The notes under the pieces were generated by a model. The model saw only the letters and a program-made list of their open reading frames with translations, searched no databases and was not told the DNA's origin. From the NCBI RefSeq assembly GCF_008923725.1, contig NZ_WBPF01000009.1, positions 1-48,671 on the forward strand: DNA of 48,671 nucleotides. Direction: 5' to 3'. Every line of letters begins with the position of its first letter. Position 1 is the stretch's first letter. Below are positions 30,401 to 40,661 of the stretch, piece by piece. A program made the translations under genes and the position numbers. This stretch comes from Bacillus sp. CH140a_4T. GTDB lineage: Bacteria; Bacillota; Bacilli; Bacillales; Bacillaceae_G.

Positions 30401-30428
30401 ACTAATTGTCCGTTAAATAAGACGACAT

Positions 30429-30502
30429 GGCGGTGTAGCTCAGCTGGCTAGAGCGTACGGTTCATACCCGTGAGGTCGGGGGTTCGATCCCCTCCGCCGC
30501 TA
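30429..30502 (+). tRNA. tRNA-Met (CAT), elongator type
   Basis: A 74-nt cloverleaf: acceptor GGCGGTG pairs with CGCCGCT (two G-U pairs), the D-arm contains AGCTCAGCTGG, the anticodon CAT is at 30463-30465, and the T-arm carries GGTTCGATCC. The paired first base (G1-U72) and comparison with B. subtilis point to elongator rather than initiator tRNA. CCA is not encoded. Confidence 0.95.
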
Positions 30503-30515
30503 TATTTAATTTAAC

Positions 30516-30587
30516 GGCCCGTTGGTCAAGTGGTTAAGACACCGCCCTTTCACGGCGGTAACACGGGTTCGAATCCCGTACGGGTCA
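30516..30587 (+). tRNA. tRNA-Glu (TTC)
   Basis: A 72-nt cloverleaf: acceptor GGCCCGT / ACGGGTC, anticodon stem CCGCC / GGCGG with anticodon TTC at 30549-30551, and T-loop GGTTCGAATCC. CCA is not encoded. Its 13-nt spacing from tRNA-Met and the shared promoter and terminator show one precursor. Confidence 0.96.
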
Positions 30588-30591
30588 TCCT

Positions 30592-30625
30592 AAAAAGATC
30601 ATGCAAATTTGCATGATCTTTTTTT
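30592..30625 (+). terminator. Terminator of the tRNA unit
   Basis: A perfect palindrome centred on GCAAATTTGC (AAAAGATCATGCAAA / TTTGCATGATCTTTT) ends in a T run 5 nt after tRNA-Glu. Confidence 0.93.
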
Positions 30626-30746
30626 GTTAAATAAATTAAGACATACAACACTTCTACAAAATCACCCTATATTTTCTGAATGTTCAATTAAAATATTGAG
30701 AATAAATTACATACCGTGTATATATGTAGAGTTATTTCGAATAAAA

Positions 30747-30753
30747 AGTCGAA
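30747..30753 (+). promoter_or_regulatory. Candidate Spo0A box upstream of spoIIE
   Basis: AGTCGAA differs from the 0A box TGTCGAA at its first base and lies 26 bp before the spoIIE -35. A second weak half-match (TTCGAAT, 30736-30742) is next to it. The location upstream of the promoter fits activation by Spo0A~P. Confidence 0.55.
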
Positions 30754-30779
30754 CGATTATAAAAGTGAAAACTGTTGTT

Positions 30780-30812
30780 TTGACAAAAATCCCAATAATC
30801 ATCTTTTATAAT
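30780..30812 (+). promoter_or_regulatory. spoIIE promoter with 21-bp spacer
   Basis: Perfect -35 (TTGACA) and -10 (TATAAT) hexamers are separated by 21 bp, 35 bp before the spoIIE start. Such overlong spacing is the hallmark of Spo0A-dependent sigma-A promoters such as spoIIE and spoIIG of B. subtilis, which cannot work without the activator. Confidence 0.88.
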
Positions 30813-30847
30813 GACAGTAATTAAACTATGCAGGTGGTGTTAAAAAT

Positions 30848-33319
30848 ATGCCTAAAGCAGGAAGGAATACTATGAATACAAGTGCATTGGCAATGAATGA
30901 GAGTCAGCTTGGAGCAGTAAAGTGGACGAGTAAGTTGCGAATGAAGTTTGAACAAGTTTTCTTTAGATGGGGATTTATTATTGTTGTTATTGGTTTTCTT
31001 TTGGGACGAGCATATATATTAACAAACATTTTACCGTTTGCACTACCGTTTTTTGCTGCTGTTTATGTTATGAAGCGGGATAAAATGCCGCTCGCGTTCT
31101 TGGCTCTAATGGGGGGCGCGCTTTCAGTTTCGATAGATAATTTATTCTTTACCTTTGCATCTATTTTTACGTTCTTCATTTATAATATCTTCTTTAGTCG
31201 GTTTACACGTAAAACTGTTGGACTTGTTCCATTCCAAGTATTTATCTCCGCATTAACCGCACATTTAGTTGTCGTATATTTCGCACAACAAACAGTCACC
31301 ATGTACGATTTACTTGTTAGTACAATTGAGGCAGGGCTTAGCTTTGTATTAACTATGATATTTTTACAAAGTGTTCCGCTTTTAGTAGAACGAAAAGGTA
31401 AACAACAAGCACTAGAGACAGAAGAAATTGTTTGTTTAATTATATTACTAGCATCTGTTTTAACAGGTACAACAGATTGGTTTGTATATGACGCTTCTAT
31501 TCAACATATTTTTACTAGGTATTTAGTGCTCGTGTTTGCATTTATCGCGGGGGCTGCTACAGGATCTACAGTGGGGGTCGTCACTGGATTAATATTAAGT
31601 TTAGCGAATGTCTCCAGTTTGTCTCAACTTAGTTTACTTGCTTTTTCTGGGTTGCTTGGTGGTTTGTTAAAAGAAGGAAAGCGTTTAGGTGTTAGTTTAG
31701 GTTTATTAATTGGGACGAGCTTGATTACGTTATATGTAGACAAGCAAACAAACATTGTGACAACTTTAATTGAATCCGGTGTGGCGATTGCGTTCTTTTT
31801 ATTAACACCGAAACTTGTTATGGATCGTATTGCTAAATTCATGCCAGGCACACAGGAACATTCGCAAGATCAACAGCAGTATTTAAGAAGGATGCGTGAT
31901 GTTACAGCGAATAAAATTAATCAATTTGCCAATGTATTTGCTGCTTTATCAAATAGCTTTTCTGTATATGGATATGTGGAGGAGGAAGATAAAGAGACAG
32001 AAGCAGATTTGTTTTTAAGTACAATTACTGCAAAAACATGTCAAACATGCTTTAAAAAGGACCAATGCTGGGTAGTTAATTTCGACAAAACGTACGATTA
32101 TATGAAACAAATAATGAGTGAAACGGAAGAGGGGACGTTGCAGCATAATCGGAAATTAGTTCGTGAATGGGACAAGCATTGTGTGAGAGGGAAGAAAGTG
32201 ACGGATTTAGTAGCGGGTGAATTAGATCACTTCTATGAAGGACAAAAATTAAGAAAACAAATGAAAGAAAACCGTAGAATAGTAGCGGAGCAACTATTAG
32301 GTGTATCAAAAGTTATGGAGGATTTTGCTAAGGAGATCCAAAGGGAACGAGAAAATCATCAAGTGCAGGAAGAACAGATTATGCAAGCGTTTCGTGATTT
32401 TGGCGTAGAAGTAGAGCATGTTGATATATATTGTTTAGATAGAGGAAGTATTGATATTGAAATGTTAATTCCAGTTGCATCTAATGAACATGGAGAATGT
32501 GAAAAGTTAGTTGCGCCGATGCTTTCTGATATTCTAAAGGAAAATATTGTTGTTAAACACGAAGAAAAATCTTCTTATCCGAATGGCCACAGTTTAATAT
32601 CGTTTGGTTCAGCAAAAACGTATTCTCTTGATACTGGGCTGGCTACAGCTGCAAAAGGCGGTGGATTTGTTTCTGGTGACTCTTATGCGATGATGGATTT
32701 AAGCGTTGGTAAATATGCGCTTGCAATTAGTGATGGTATGGGAAATGGGCAAAGAGCTCATATGGAGAGTAAAGAAACGGTAAAATTATTACAAAAAATA
32801 CTTCAATCAGGCATTGATGAGGAAATAGCGATTAAATCTATCAATTCTATTCTTTCTTTAAGAACAACAGAAGAGATGTTTACGACGTTAGATTTAGCTA
32901 TGGTAGATTTGCGGGATGCGAGTGCGAAATTTTTAAAGATTGGATCGACGCCGAGTTTTGTTAAACGCGCAAATAATATTTTGAAAATTGAGGCAAGTAA
33001 TTTGCCGATGGGGATTATCGAGGATGTTGAAGTTGATGTAGTAGGTGAACAATTAAAAACGGGTGATATCCTTATTATGATGAGCGATGGGATTTTCGAG
33101 GGAGCGCAACATGTGGAGAATCATGAACTATGGATGAAACGAAAAATTAAAGAATTACAAACCGAAGATCCACAAGAAATTGCTGATATCATTATGGAAG
33201 AGGTGATTCGTTCCTGTGACGGTTATATAAATGACGATATGACTATTGTTGTGGCGAAAGTGAAGAAAAATATGCCGAAATGGGCTACGATTCCAATTGT
33301 AGGAATGCAGGCGCAATAA
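30848..33319 (+). CDS. spoIIE: Stage II sporulation protein E (SpoIIAA-P phosphatase)
   Basis: An 823-residue membrane-bound serine phosphatase. About ten hydrophobic segments (about 40-330) anchor it at the polar septum. A central region (about 340-580) mediates FtsZ interaction and oligomerisation. The C-terminal PP2C domain (about 590-805) carries metal-binding Asp629 in ISDGMGNG, a second MSDGIFEGA motif and NDDMTIVV. SpoIIE dephosphorylates SpoIIAA, which frees sigma-F in the forespore. AGGTGGTG is 8 nt before the ATG at 30848. An in-frame ATG at 30872 with AGGAAGG is an alternative. The B. subtilis neighbours yabS and yabT are absent. Confidence 0.96.
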   Translation: MPKAGRNTMNTSALAMNESQLGAVKWTSKLRMKFEQVFFRWGFIIVVIGFLLGRAYILTNILPFALPFFAAVYVMKRDKMPLAFLALMGGALSVSIDNLFFTFASIFTFFIYNIFFSRFTRKTVGLVPFQVFISALTAHLVVVYFAQQTVTMYDLLVSTIEAGLSFVLTMIFLQSVPLLVERKGKQQALETEEIVCLIILLASVLTGTTDWFVYDASIQHIFTRYLVLVFAFIAGAATGSTVGVVTGLILSLANVSSLSQLSLLAFSGLLGGLLKEGKRLGVSLGLLIGTSLITLYVDKQTNIVTTLIESGVAIAFFLLTPKLVMDRIAKFMPGTQEHSQDQQQYLRRMRDVTANKINQFANVFAALSNSFSVYGYVEEEDKETEADLFLSTITAKTCQTCFKKDQCWVVNFDKTYDYMKQIMSETEEGTLQHNRKLVREWDKHCVRGKKVTDLVAGELDHFYEGQKLRKQMKENRRIVAEQLLGVSKVMEDFAKEIQRERENHQVQEEQIMQAFRDFGVEVEHVDIYCLDRGSIDIEMLIPVASNEHGECEKLVAPMLSDILKENIVVKHEEKSSYPNGHSLISFGSAKTYSLDTGLATAAKGGGFVSGDSYAMMDLSVGKYALAISDGMGNGQRAHMESKETVKLLQKILQSGIDEEIAIKSINSILSLRTTEEMFTTLDLAMVDLRDASAKFLKIGSTPSFVKRANNILKIEASNLPMGIIEDVEVDVVGEQLKTGDILIMMSDGIFEGAQHVENHELWMKRKIKELQTEDPQEIADIIMEEVIRSCDGYINDDMTIVVAKVKKNMPKWATIPIVGMQAQ

Positions 33320-33356
33320 ATTTTAAGTTGGATGTTTCTCTATCGCTGTTTCTTTC

Positions 33357-33387
33357 TAAAAACCTAGGTGGATGCCTAGGTTTTTTT
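33357..33387 (+). terminator. Terminator after spoIIE
   Basis: AACCTAGG / CCTAGGTT with a 6-nt loop, extended by A-T pairs, is followed by a T run. Confidence 0.92.
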
Positions 33388-33552
33388 ACTTTAAAAGATA
33401 ATGTTATTATTTTTGTGAATATGTACGGATGATGTAAGATAAAAATGTAATTTTTGTATATCTTTTTTTTGCACAATGTTTGTAAAAGTTGTACCATTAT
33501 AAACAAGGTAACTAACGTTGCTGTTCTTGTTTAATGAAAGGTGATTACGAAG

Positions 33553-34983
33553 TTGAAAGATACATTTGTTGAAAAGGTAGATGACTTTGTAAAGCAGCAT
33601 GATGTATTAAAGGAACGTTCAACAATTGTTGTAGGGGTTTCTGGTGGTCCTGACTCTTTGGCTCTTCTATATTATTTGTTAGAAAAAAGAGCAGCAAAAC
33701 AGTTTGAAATTGTAGTGGCACATGTAGATCATATGTTTAGAGGTGATGAATCTCATGAGGACCTACAGTTTGTGCAGGACCTTTGTAAAGGGCTGGGAGT
33801 TATTTGCGAAACGATAAGGATTAATGTGTCGCAATATCAACAGCAATACGGAATGAATGCACAGGTTGCTGCTAGAGAATGCAGATATGCATTTTTGGAA
33901 ACAATAATGAAGAAATATGATGCGAGATATGTAGCGCTTGGACATCATGGTGATGATCAAGTAGAGACGATTTTAATGCGCCTTGTACGAGGGAGTACTC
34001 CGAAAGGGTATGCAGGAATTGCGGTGAAGCGTCCTTTTCATAATGGGTATTTAATTAGGCCGTTACTTGGAGTAACGAAGGAAGAAATTGTTGATTACTG
34101 TAATAAGCTAAAAATAATTCCACGTATAGATCCAAGTAATAAAAAGGAAGTATATACAAGGAATCGATTACGTAAATATGTTCTTCCTCATTTGAAAGAA
34201 GAAAATTCACAAGTGCATGAGAAATTCCAAAAATTTAGCATGCAAATGCAAGAGGATGAGGCGTATTTGCAGGAATTAGCTTTTGAGAAAATGAATAAAG
34301 TAATTACAAAAAAAATTGATAAACAAATTAGCTTATCAATTCCTGCCTTTGAATCCATGTCTATGTCTTTACAAAGAAGAGGGATTCAACTAATATTAAA
34401 CTATCTTTATGAATATAAGATTCCATCTTCTCTTTCCTCTATACATATTGACAAAGTGATTGAGTTTTTTAAGCGGACACAACCTTCAGGTTCACTTGAT
34501 TTTCCAGGTGATTTAAAAATTGTTCGCGCATACGAGGAGTGCAGCTTTGGATTTAAACAAGGAATTGTTTCTCCTTTTTTACAAGATTTATCAGTTCCCG
34601 GGACAATTACGCTATCGAACGGGGATAGGCTTGTAACAGAGGTGAGCGAAGATATACCAAGTAACATGAATGAAACAGTATTTGTTGCTAAGTATAATGA
34701 TATATCCTATCCACTTCGTATTCGTTCTAGAGAAAATGGAGATCGCATGTCAATACAAGGTATGAATGGCACAAAAAAGATAAAAGCTATCTTTATCGAA
34801 GCGAAAGTACCAAGAGAAAAAAGAGAAGAATGGCCGGTCGTTTGTGATGCAAGTGGGAATATTATTTGGGTACCCTTGTTGAAGCGATCTGCATTTGCTA
34901 TCTCGAAAGAGACGGCAAAGAAGGATAAATATATGATTATTCACTACAAAAGCAAGGAGTCTTCCGGGAGGATAATGAAATGA
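33553..34983 (+). CDS. tilS: tRNA(Ile)-lysidine synthetase
   Basis: A 476-residue enzyme that joins lysine to C34 of the CAU-anticodon tRNA(Ile), changing both codon reading and charging to isoleucine. It is essential. The PP-loop SGGPDS is at 30-35 in the N-terminal ATPase domain, followed by the middle and C-terminal tRNA-binding domains. The TTG at 33553 is preferred because AAGGTGA lies 8 nt upstream. An in-frame GTG at 33541 overlaps that site. A weak TTGCAC-N17-TACCAT promoter may lie at 33469-33497. The last 4 nt overlap hpt. Confidence 0.95.
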   Translation: MKDTFVEKVDDFVKQHDVLKERSTIVVGVSGGPDSLALLYYLLEKRAAKQFEIVVAHVDHMFRGDESHEDLQFVQDLCKGLGVICETIRINVSQYQQQYGMNAQVAARECRYAFLETIMKKYDARYVALGHHGDDQVETILMRLVRGSTPKGYAGIAVKRPFHNGYLIRPLLGVTKEEIVDYCNKLKIIPRIDPSNKKEVYTRNRLRKYVLPHLKEENSQVHEKFQKFSMQMQEDEAYLQELAFEKMNKVITKKIDKQISLSIPAFESMSMSLQRRGIQLILNYLYEYKIPSSLSSIHIDKVIEFFKRTQPSGSLDFPGDLKIVRAYEECSFGFKQGIVSPFLQDLSVPGTITLSNGDRLVTEVSEDIPSNMNETVFVAKYNDISYPLRIRSRENGDRMSIQGMNGTKKIKAIFIEAKVPREKREEWPVVCDASGNIIWVPLLKRSAFAISKETAKKDKYMIIHYKSKESSGRIMK

Positions 34984-35522
34984 TGAATCAAGATATCGAA
35001 AAAGTATTAATTTCTGAAGAACAAATACAAGAAAAGGTGCTCGAATTAGGCGCAATTATTGCAGAGGATTATAAAAATACAGTACCTCTTGCGATTGGCG
35101 TATTAAAGGGCGCAATGCCATTTATGGCAGATTTATTAAAGAGAACAGATACATATCTTGAAATGGATTTTATGGCTGTATCTAGTTATGGTCACTCTAC
35201 CGTTTCAACAGGCGAAGTGAAAATTTTAAAAGACCTTGATACTTCTGTAGAAGGTCGCGATATTTTAATCGTTGAAGATATTATTGATAGCGGTCTTACG
35301 CTAAGTTACTTAGTAGACCTATTTAAATATCGTAAAGCGAAGTCTGTAAAAATTGTTACGTTATTAGATAAGCCGACAGGCCGCAAGGTAGATTTGAAAG
35401 CGGATTATGTTGGATTTACTGTTCCGCATGAATTTGTTGTAGGATATGGATTAGATTATAAAGAGCAGTACCGTAATCTTCCTTATGTAGGAGTATTAAA
35501 ACCAAGCGTTTACTCAAATTAA
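34980..35522 (+). CDS. hpt: Hypoxanthine-guanine phosphoribosyltransferase
   Basis: A 180-residue purine salvage enzyme that converts hypoxanthine or guanine plus PRPP to IMP or GMP. The PRPP-binding motif [10 protein letters not shown] lies at 98-107. GGGAGG is within the end of tilS. Two consecutive ATGs (34980 and 34983) are possible starts. The overlap with tilS and the closely following ftsH match B. subtilis, where TilS and HprT also act together to activate ftsH transcription. Confidence 0.96.
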   Translation: MMNQDIEKVLISEEQIQEKVLELGAIIAEDYKNTVPLAIGVLKGAMPFMADLLKRTDTYLEMDFMAVSSYGHSTVSTGEVKILKDLDTSVEGRDILIVEDIIDSGLTLSYLVDLFKYRKAKSVKIVTLLDKPTGRKVDLKADYVGFTVPHEFVVGYGLDYKEQYRNLPYVGVLKPSVYSN

Positions 35523-35607
35523 TTAAATACAGGCGTTACAATTGTATAGGAAAGTTTTTCTATGTTACGATTTACAATAGTGTTTATGCCGTGAGAGGAG
35601 GTTAGGA

Positions 35608-37509
35608 ATGAATCGTATCTTCCGTAATACCATCTTTTATTTACTGATATTCCTAGTAGTAATTGGAATCGTGAGCTATTTTAATGGTTCGACACAAAAA
35701 ACGACATCAGTTAGCTACGATAAATTCATTACTAAACTAGAAAAAGGTGAAGTGCGTAATGTGCAACTTCAACCGAAAAATGGTGTATTTGAGGTAAAAG
35801 GACAATTTAACAACTCTAGCCAAGGAGAACAATTTGTTACTTATGCACCAAATACTGAGGAATTACAAAAGAAAATTAATGATAAAGCGCAAGGTGCTGA
35901 AGTTAAGTATCAACCAGCAGAAGAAACAAGTGCTTGGGTAACCTTCTTTACTTCTATCATTCCGTTTGTCATTATCTTCATTTTATTCTTCTTCTTATTA
36001 AACCAAGCTCAGGGCGGCGGTAGCCGTGTTATGAACTTCGGGAAAAGTAAGGCGAAGTTATATAATGACGAAAAGAAAAAAGTTCGTTTCAGAGATGTTG
36101 CTGGAGCGGATGAAGAGAAACAAGAGCTTGTTGAGGTAGTTGAATTCTTGAAAGATCCTCGTAAGTTTGCTGAAGTTGGTGCCCGTATTCCTAAGGGTGT
36201 TCTGTTAGTGGGACCTCCAGGTACAGGTAAAACTTTATTAGCACGTGCTGTTGCAGGTGAAGCTGGCGTTCCGTTCTTCTCTATCAGTGGTTCTGATTTC
36301 GTAGAGATGTTTGTCGGTGTCGGTGCATCACGTGTACGTGATTTATTCGAAAATGCAAAGAAAAATGCTCCTTGTATCATTTTCATTGATGAAATTGATG
36401 CAGTAGGACGTCAACGTGGCGCAGGTCTTGGTGGTGGCCATGATGAGCGTGAGCAAACGCTGAACCAATTACTTGTTGAAATGGATGGATTCGGTGCAAA
36501 CGAAGGTATTATTATCATCGCTGCAACAAACCGTCCTGATATTCTTGATCCAGCGTTATTACGTCCAGGTCGTTTTGACCGTCAAATTACAGTAGATCGT
36601 CCAGATGTAAATGGCCGTGAAGCTGTACTGAAAGTACATGCTCGTAATAAACCGCTTGATGATCATATCAACTTAAGAGCAATTGCAACTCGTACACCAG
36701 GATTCTCTGGTGCTGATCTTGAAAACTTATTAAACGAAGCTGCTTTAGTAGCTGCGCGTCAAGATAAGAAGAAAATTGATATGAGTGACATTGATGAAGC
36801 AACGGATCGTGTTATTGCAGGTCCAGCTAAGAAAAGTCGTGTTATCTCTGAAAAAGAACGTAATATCGTTGCATTCCATGAAGCTGGCCATACTGTAATT
36901 GGTGTTGTCCTTGATGAAGCAGATATCGTTCATAAAGTAACAATTGTCCCTCGTGGTCAAGCTGGTGGATATGCAGTAATGCTTCCGAAAGAAGATCGTT
37001 ACTTCATGACAAAACCAGAGTTACTTGATAAAATCACTGGTTTACTTGGTGGTCGAGTAGCTGAAGAGATTGTGTTCGGTGAAGCAAGTACAGGTGCTCA
37101 CAACGACTTCCAACGTGCGACTGGTATTGCAAGACGTATGGTTACGGAATTCGGTATGAGTGATAAGCTTGGACCGATGCAATTCGGTAGCTCGCAAGGT
37201 GGTCAAGTGTTCTTAGGAAGAGACTTCCATTCAGAACAAAACTACAGTGATGCAATTGCACATGAAATCGATGTGGAAATGCAAACTATTATAAAAGAAT
37301 GTTATGCTCGCGCGCACCAAATTCTTACTGAAAAACGTGATAAGCTAGATATTATTGCGAAAACGTTACTTGAAGTAGAAACGTTAGATGCAGAGCAAAT
37401 CAATCATTTATATGATTACGGCAGATTGCCAGAGCGTCCAACATCTTCAGATGATGTAAAAGTAAACATCAATATGAAGAAGGACGATGAAGAATCAGAA
37501 GATAAGTAA
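35608..37509 (+). CDS. ftsH: ATP-dependent zinc metalloprotease FtsH
   Basis: A 633-residue membrane AAA+ protease. Two membrane segments (about 7-25 and 110-132) flank an extracellular domain. The AAA module has Walker A GPPGTGKT at 202-209, Walker B IIFIDEID and the second-region-of-homology arginines. The zinc protease motif HEAGH is at 424-428. It degrades misassembled membrane proteins and regulators, and in B. subtilis the loss impairs sporulation through Spo0E. AGGAGGTTAGG precedes the ATG. The short acidic C-terminal tail is typical of Bacillus. Confidence 0.98.
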   Translation: MNRIFRNTIFYLLIFLVVIGIVSYFNGSTQKTTSVSYDKFITKLEKGEVRNVQLQPKNGVFEVKGQFNNSSQGEQFVTYAPNTEELQKKINDKAQGAEVKYQPAEETSAWVTFFTSIIPFVIIFILFFFLLNQAQGGGSRVMNFGKSKAKLYNDEKKKVRFRDVAGADEEKQELVEVVEFLKDPRKFAEVGARIPKGVLLVGPPGTGKTLLARAVAGEAGVPFFSISGSDFVEMFVGVGASRVRDLFENAKKNAPCIIFIDEIDAVGRQRGAGLGGGHDEREQTLNQLLVEMDGFGANEGIIIIAATNRPDILDPALLRPGRFDRQITVDRPDVNGREAVLKVHARNKPLDDHINLRAIATRTPGFSGADLENLLNEAALVAARQDKKKIDMSDIDEATDRVIAGPAKKSRVISEKERNIVAFHEAGHTVIGVVLDEADIVHKVTIVPRGQAGGYAVMLPKEDRYFMTKPELLDKITGLLGGRVAEEIVFGEASTGAHNDFQRATGIARRMVTEFGMSDKLGPMQFGSSQGGQVFLGRDFHSEQNYSDAIAHEIDVEMQTIIKECYARAHQILTEKRDKLDIIAKTLLEVETLDAEQINHLYDYGRLPERPTSSDDVKVNINMKKDDEESEDK

Positions 37510-37515
37510 GAGATG

Positions 37516-37544
37516 AAGGAGTGACGATGGTCACTCCTTTTTTA
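37516..37544 (+). terminator. Terminator after ftsH
   Basis: A perfect 10-bp stem AAGGAGTGAC / GTCACTCCTT with loop GATG is followed by TTTTT. Confidence 0.93.
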
Positions 37545-37733
37545 TTTGTGGAACGAAATGAAGTAGAAAAAGAATTTAAATAAATCTGGTATTAAAAATT
37601 GAAATAGAGCGTAATCTTTTTGTAAAATGATGAGGGTAGAAAAGCTGATTATATAAGTATGTGTGATATGATGTTTTTATAAGTTTTATACATACTGCAC
37701 AAATATAGATTAAATAAGATAAGTGGTGAGAAT

Positions 37734-38522
37734 ATGATTTTTGTATTGGATGTAGGGAACACAAATGCTGTACTAGGCGTGTTTGAAGAGGGGGAACTTC
37801 GTCAACACTGGCGCATGGAAACAGATCGTCATAAGACAGAAGATGAATATGGAATGCTTGTAAAGCAGCTGCTTGAGCATGAGGGTCTTTCGTTTGAAGA
37901 TGTGAAAGGTATTATCGTGTCTTCAGTCGTACCACCAATTATGTTTGCATTAGAGCGCATGTGTGAAAAGTATTTTAAAATTAAACCGCTTGTAGTAGGT
38001 CCTGGAATAAAAACGGGGCTAAATATTAAATATGAAAATCCACGTGAAGTAGGCGCGGACCGAATTGTAAATGCAGTAGCAGGAATTCACTTATATGGAA
38101 GTCCGCTTATTATTGTCGATTTCGGTACGGCTACTACATATTGTTATATTAACGAAGAAAAGCATTATATGGGTGGAGTTATTACGCCGGGAATCATGAT
38201 TTCAGCAGAGGCTTTATATAGTAGAGCGGCAAAACTTCCACGTATTGAAATTACAAAACCAAGCAGTGTTGTTGGAAAGAATACAGTAAGTGCGATGCAA
38301 TCTGGTATTCTTTATGGTTATGTTGGACAAGTGGAAGGTATTGTTAAGCGTATGAAAGAGGAAGCTAAACAAGAACCGAAAGTTATTGCAACAGGTGGAT
38401 TGGCGAAATTAATTTCAGAAGAATCGAATGTAATTGATGTTGTAGATCCATTTTTAACATTAAAAGGTTTATATATGTTATACGAGCGTAATGCAAATTT
38501 ACAGCATGAGAAAGGTGAATAA
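37734..38522 (+). CDS. coaX: Type III pantothenate kinase
   Basis: A 262-residue ASKHA-fold kinase for the first step of CoA synthesis. The phosphate-binding DVGNTN is at 6-11, [11 protein letters not shown] and DFGTATTY follow. Type III enzymes are not inhibited by CoA and tolerate pantothenate analogues. In B. anthracis this is the only active pantothenate kinase type, to my knowledge. AGTGGTGAG is the ribosome binding site. It directly abuts hslO (no gap). Confidence 0.95.
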
Positions 38523-39404
38523 ATGAGTATGAAAGATTATTTAGTAAAAGCGTTAGCGTTTGATGGAGAAGTGCGTGCATATAGTGTACGTACTACAAAC
38601 ACAGTAAGTGAGGCGCAAAGACGTCATGATACATGGAGAACAGCTTCAGCGGCACTTGGTCGTTCTTTAACTGCAGGTACAATGATGGGCGCGATGTTAA
38701 AAGGTGACCAAAAGTTAACGATTAAGGTAGAAGGTAATGGTCCGATTGGTCCCATCTTAGTAGATGCTCATGCGAATGGGGATGTACGTGGTTATGTAAC
38801 GAATCCACATGTTGATTTTGAAGGAACGGAACAAGGGAAATTACGTGTATATCAAGCGGTGGGTACTGAAGGATTTGTAACAGTAATTAAAGATATTGGT
38901 ATGCGTGAGCCGTTTATTGGTCAATCTCCAATTGTTTCAGGAGAATTAGGGGAAGACTTCACGTATTATTTTGCAGTTTCTGAGCAAACACCTTCTTCTG
39001 TAGGAGTCGGCGTTCTTGTAAATGGAGATGACAGCGTATTAGCGGCAGGTGGATTTATCCTTCAAATTATGCCAGGTGCACAGGAAGAAACAATTTCATT
39101 CATCGAAGATCGTTTGCAGAAGATTCCTCCTGTATCAACATTAATCGAACAAGGGCTTTCTCCAGAAGAGTTACTGTATGCAGTTCTTGGAGAAGATAAA
39201 GTAAAAGTATTAGAAGTGATGGATGTTCAATTTAATTGCACATGCTCACGCGAACGTATTGAGAGTGTGTTAATTAGTTTGGGTGAAACAGAGTTAGAGC
39301 AAATTCGCGAAGAAGAAGAAGAGACAGAAGTTCATTGTCATTTCTGTAATGAGCGATACAAGTTCTCTAAAGAAGATATTACAAATTTAATTGAGACTTT
39401 GTAA
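38523..39404 (+). CDS. hslO: Redox-regulated chaperone Hsp33
   Basis: A 293-residue holdase chaperone activated by oxidation. The C-terminal zinc switch is formed by Cys239 and Cys241 (NCTC) and Cys272 and Cys275 (HCHFC). On oxidation these form disulfides, release zinc and expose the client-binding surface. The ATG at 38523 lies 5 nt after GAAAGGTGA. The next in-frame ATG at 38529, which gives [11 protein letters not shown], is the usual annotated start and equally possible. It is coupled to coaX. Confidence 0.95.
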   Translation: MSMKDYLVKALAFDGEVRAYSVRTTNTVSEAQRRHDTWRTASAALGRSLTAGTMMGAMLKGDQKLTIKVEGNGPIGPILVDAHANGDVRGYVTNPHVDFEGTEQGKLRVYQAVGTEGFVTVIKDIGMREPFIGQSPIVSGELGEDFTYYFAVSEQTPSSVGVGVLVNGDDSVLAAGGFILQIMPGAQEETISFIEDRLQKIPPVSTLIEQGLSPEELLYAVLGEDKVKVLEVMDVQFNCTCSRERIESVLISLGETELEQIREEEEETEVHCHFCNERYKFSKEDITNLIETL

Positions 39405-39438
39405 TAAGGGAAGTGAGGAAATCCATCCTCTAAATAGA

Positions 39439-39467
39439 TTGACAAACAGGGAATTTTCTGACAAAAT
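39439..39467 (+). promoter_or_regulatory. Candidate cysK promoter
   Basis: A perfect TTGACA is followed after 17 bp by CAAAAT (four of six). It lies 51 bp before cysK. I do not see a clear CymR operator. Confidence 0.45.
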
Positions 39468-39517
39468 CTAAATATAGATAAAACCAATAAAAATACTCGG
39501 TGTTAGGAGTGACAGGA

Positions 39518-40441
39518 ATGCGAGTGGCACAATCAGTTTCAGAATTAATCGGGAAAACGCCGATCGTTAAGTTGAACCGCATCGTAGAATCAAACAGCGC
39601 AGATATATACTTAAAATTAGAATTTATGAATCCAGGGAGCAGTGTTAAAGATCGTATTGCATTAGCTATGATTGAAGATGCTGAAAAAAAAGGATTATTA
39701 AAAGAAGGCGATACAATTATTGAGCCGACAAGTGGTAACACAGGAATTGGTTTAGCGATGGTAGCGGCCGCTAAAGGATATAAGGCAATTTTAGTAATGC
39801 CAGAAACAATGAGTATTGAGCGTCGTAATTTATTACGTGCTTACGGTGCAGAATTAGTATTGACTCCAGGGCCTGAAGGAATGGGTGGAGCGATTCGTCA
39901 AGCGACTGAATTAGCAAAAGAGCATGGCTACTTTATACCACAACAGTTCAAAAACCAATCGAATCCAGAAATTCATCGTTTAACAACAGGGCCAGAAATT
40001 GTTGAACAAATGGGCGACCAATTAGATGCGTTTATTGCAGGTATTGGTACAGGTGGAACGATTACTGGTGCCGGTGAAGTACTGAAGGAAGCGTATAAAG
40101 ATATTAAAATTTATGCAGTAGAACCTGCGGATTCACCAGTACTATCTGGTGGGAAACCGGGTCCACATAAAATCCAAGGAATTGGGGCGGGATTTATCCC
40201 AGAGACATTGGATGTAGAGGTATATGATGAAATTGTTCAAGTAAAAGCAGAGCAAGCATTTGAATATGCAAGAAGAGTGGCTAAAGAGGAAGGTATTTTA
40301 GTGGGTATCTCTTCTGGAGCAGTTATTTATGCAGCAACAGAAATTGCGAAAAAGTTAGGTAAAGGGAAAAAGGTGCTTGTTATTATCCCAAGTAACGGTG
40401 AACGTTATTTAAGTACACCGCTTTATCAATTTGAGTCTTAA
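39518..40441 (+). CDS. cysK: Cysteine synthase A
   Basis: A 307-residue fold-type II PLP enzyme that makes cysteine from O-acetylserine and sulfide. The Schiff-base Lys44 is in GSSVKDRIA, and the substrate/PLP-binding TSGNTG is at 71-76. The glycine-rich phosphate loop GTGGTITG follows. In B. subtilis CysK also serves as co-repressor partner of CymR. The ATG at 39518 gives the family start [15 protein letters not shown], with TAGGAGTGACAGGA upstream. In B. subtilis yacD lies between hslO and cysK, and it is absent here. Confidence 0.96.
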   Translation: MRVAQSVSELIGKTPIVKLNRIVESNSADIYLKLEFMNPGSSVKDRIALAMIEDAEKKGLLKEGDTIIEPTSGNTGIGLAMVAAAKGYKAILVMPETMSIERRNLLRAYGAELVLTPGPEGMGGAIRQATELAKEHGYFIPQQFKNQSNPEIHRLTTGPEIVEQMGDQLDAFIAGIGTGGTITGAGEVLKEAYKDIKIYAVEPADSPVLSGGKPGPHKIQGIGAGFIPETLDVEVYDEIVQVKAEQAFEYARRVAKEEGILVGISSGAVIYAATEIAKKLGKGKKVLVIIPSNGERYLSTPLYQFES

Positions 40442-40454
40442 TTATTTGTGATGG

Positions 40455-40487
40455 AAAAAGCATCCTTGAAAAAGGATGCTTTTTCTT
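40455..40487 (+). terminator. Terminator after cysK
   Basis: A perfect 13-bp stem AAAAAGCATCCTT / AAGGATGCTTTTT with loop GAAA, followed by CTTTTT. Confidence 0.94.
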
Positions 40488-40661
40488 TTTGGATTGGAAA
40501 TAGGAAAAGAGTGAATGACTAGAAAACTTCATGTAAAATAAGAGGTAGTATAATTAATTTATTTTCACTAGCCTTCGAGTATAACCACTCTATATACATA
40601 ACGAATGTAGTTTGAGGTGGTTAATCTAAGAGGGTGGAATAAAAGAAGACGGGGTGTTGAT

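Noticed and set aside
30609-30824. Open frame between tRNA-Glu and spoIIE
   Set aside because: It overlaps the tRNA terminator and the spoIIE promoter and lacks a ribosome binding site.
40582-40660. TRAP-binding GAG/TAG repeats before pabB
   Set aside because: Only a few irregular triplets, not the regularly spaced series of about eleven needed for TRAP.
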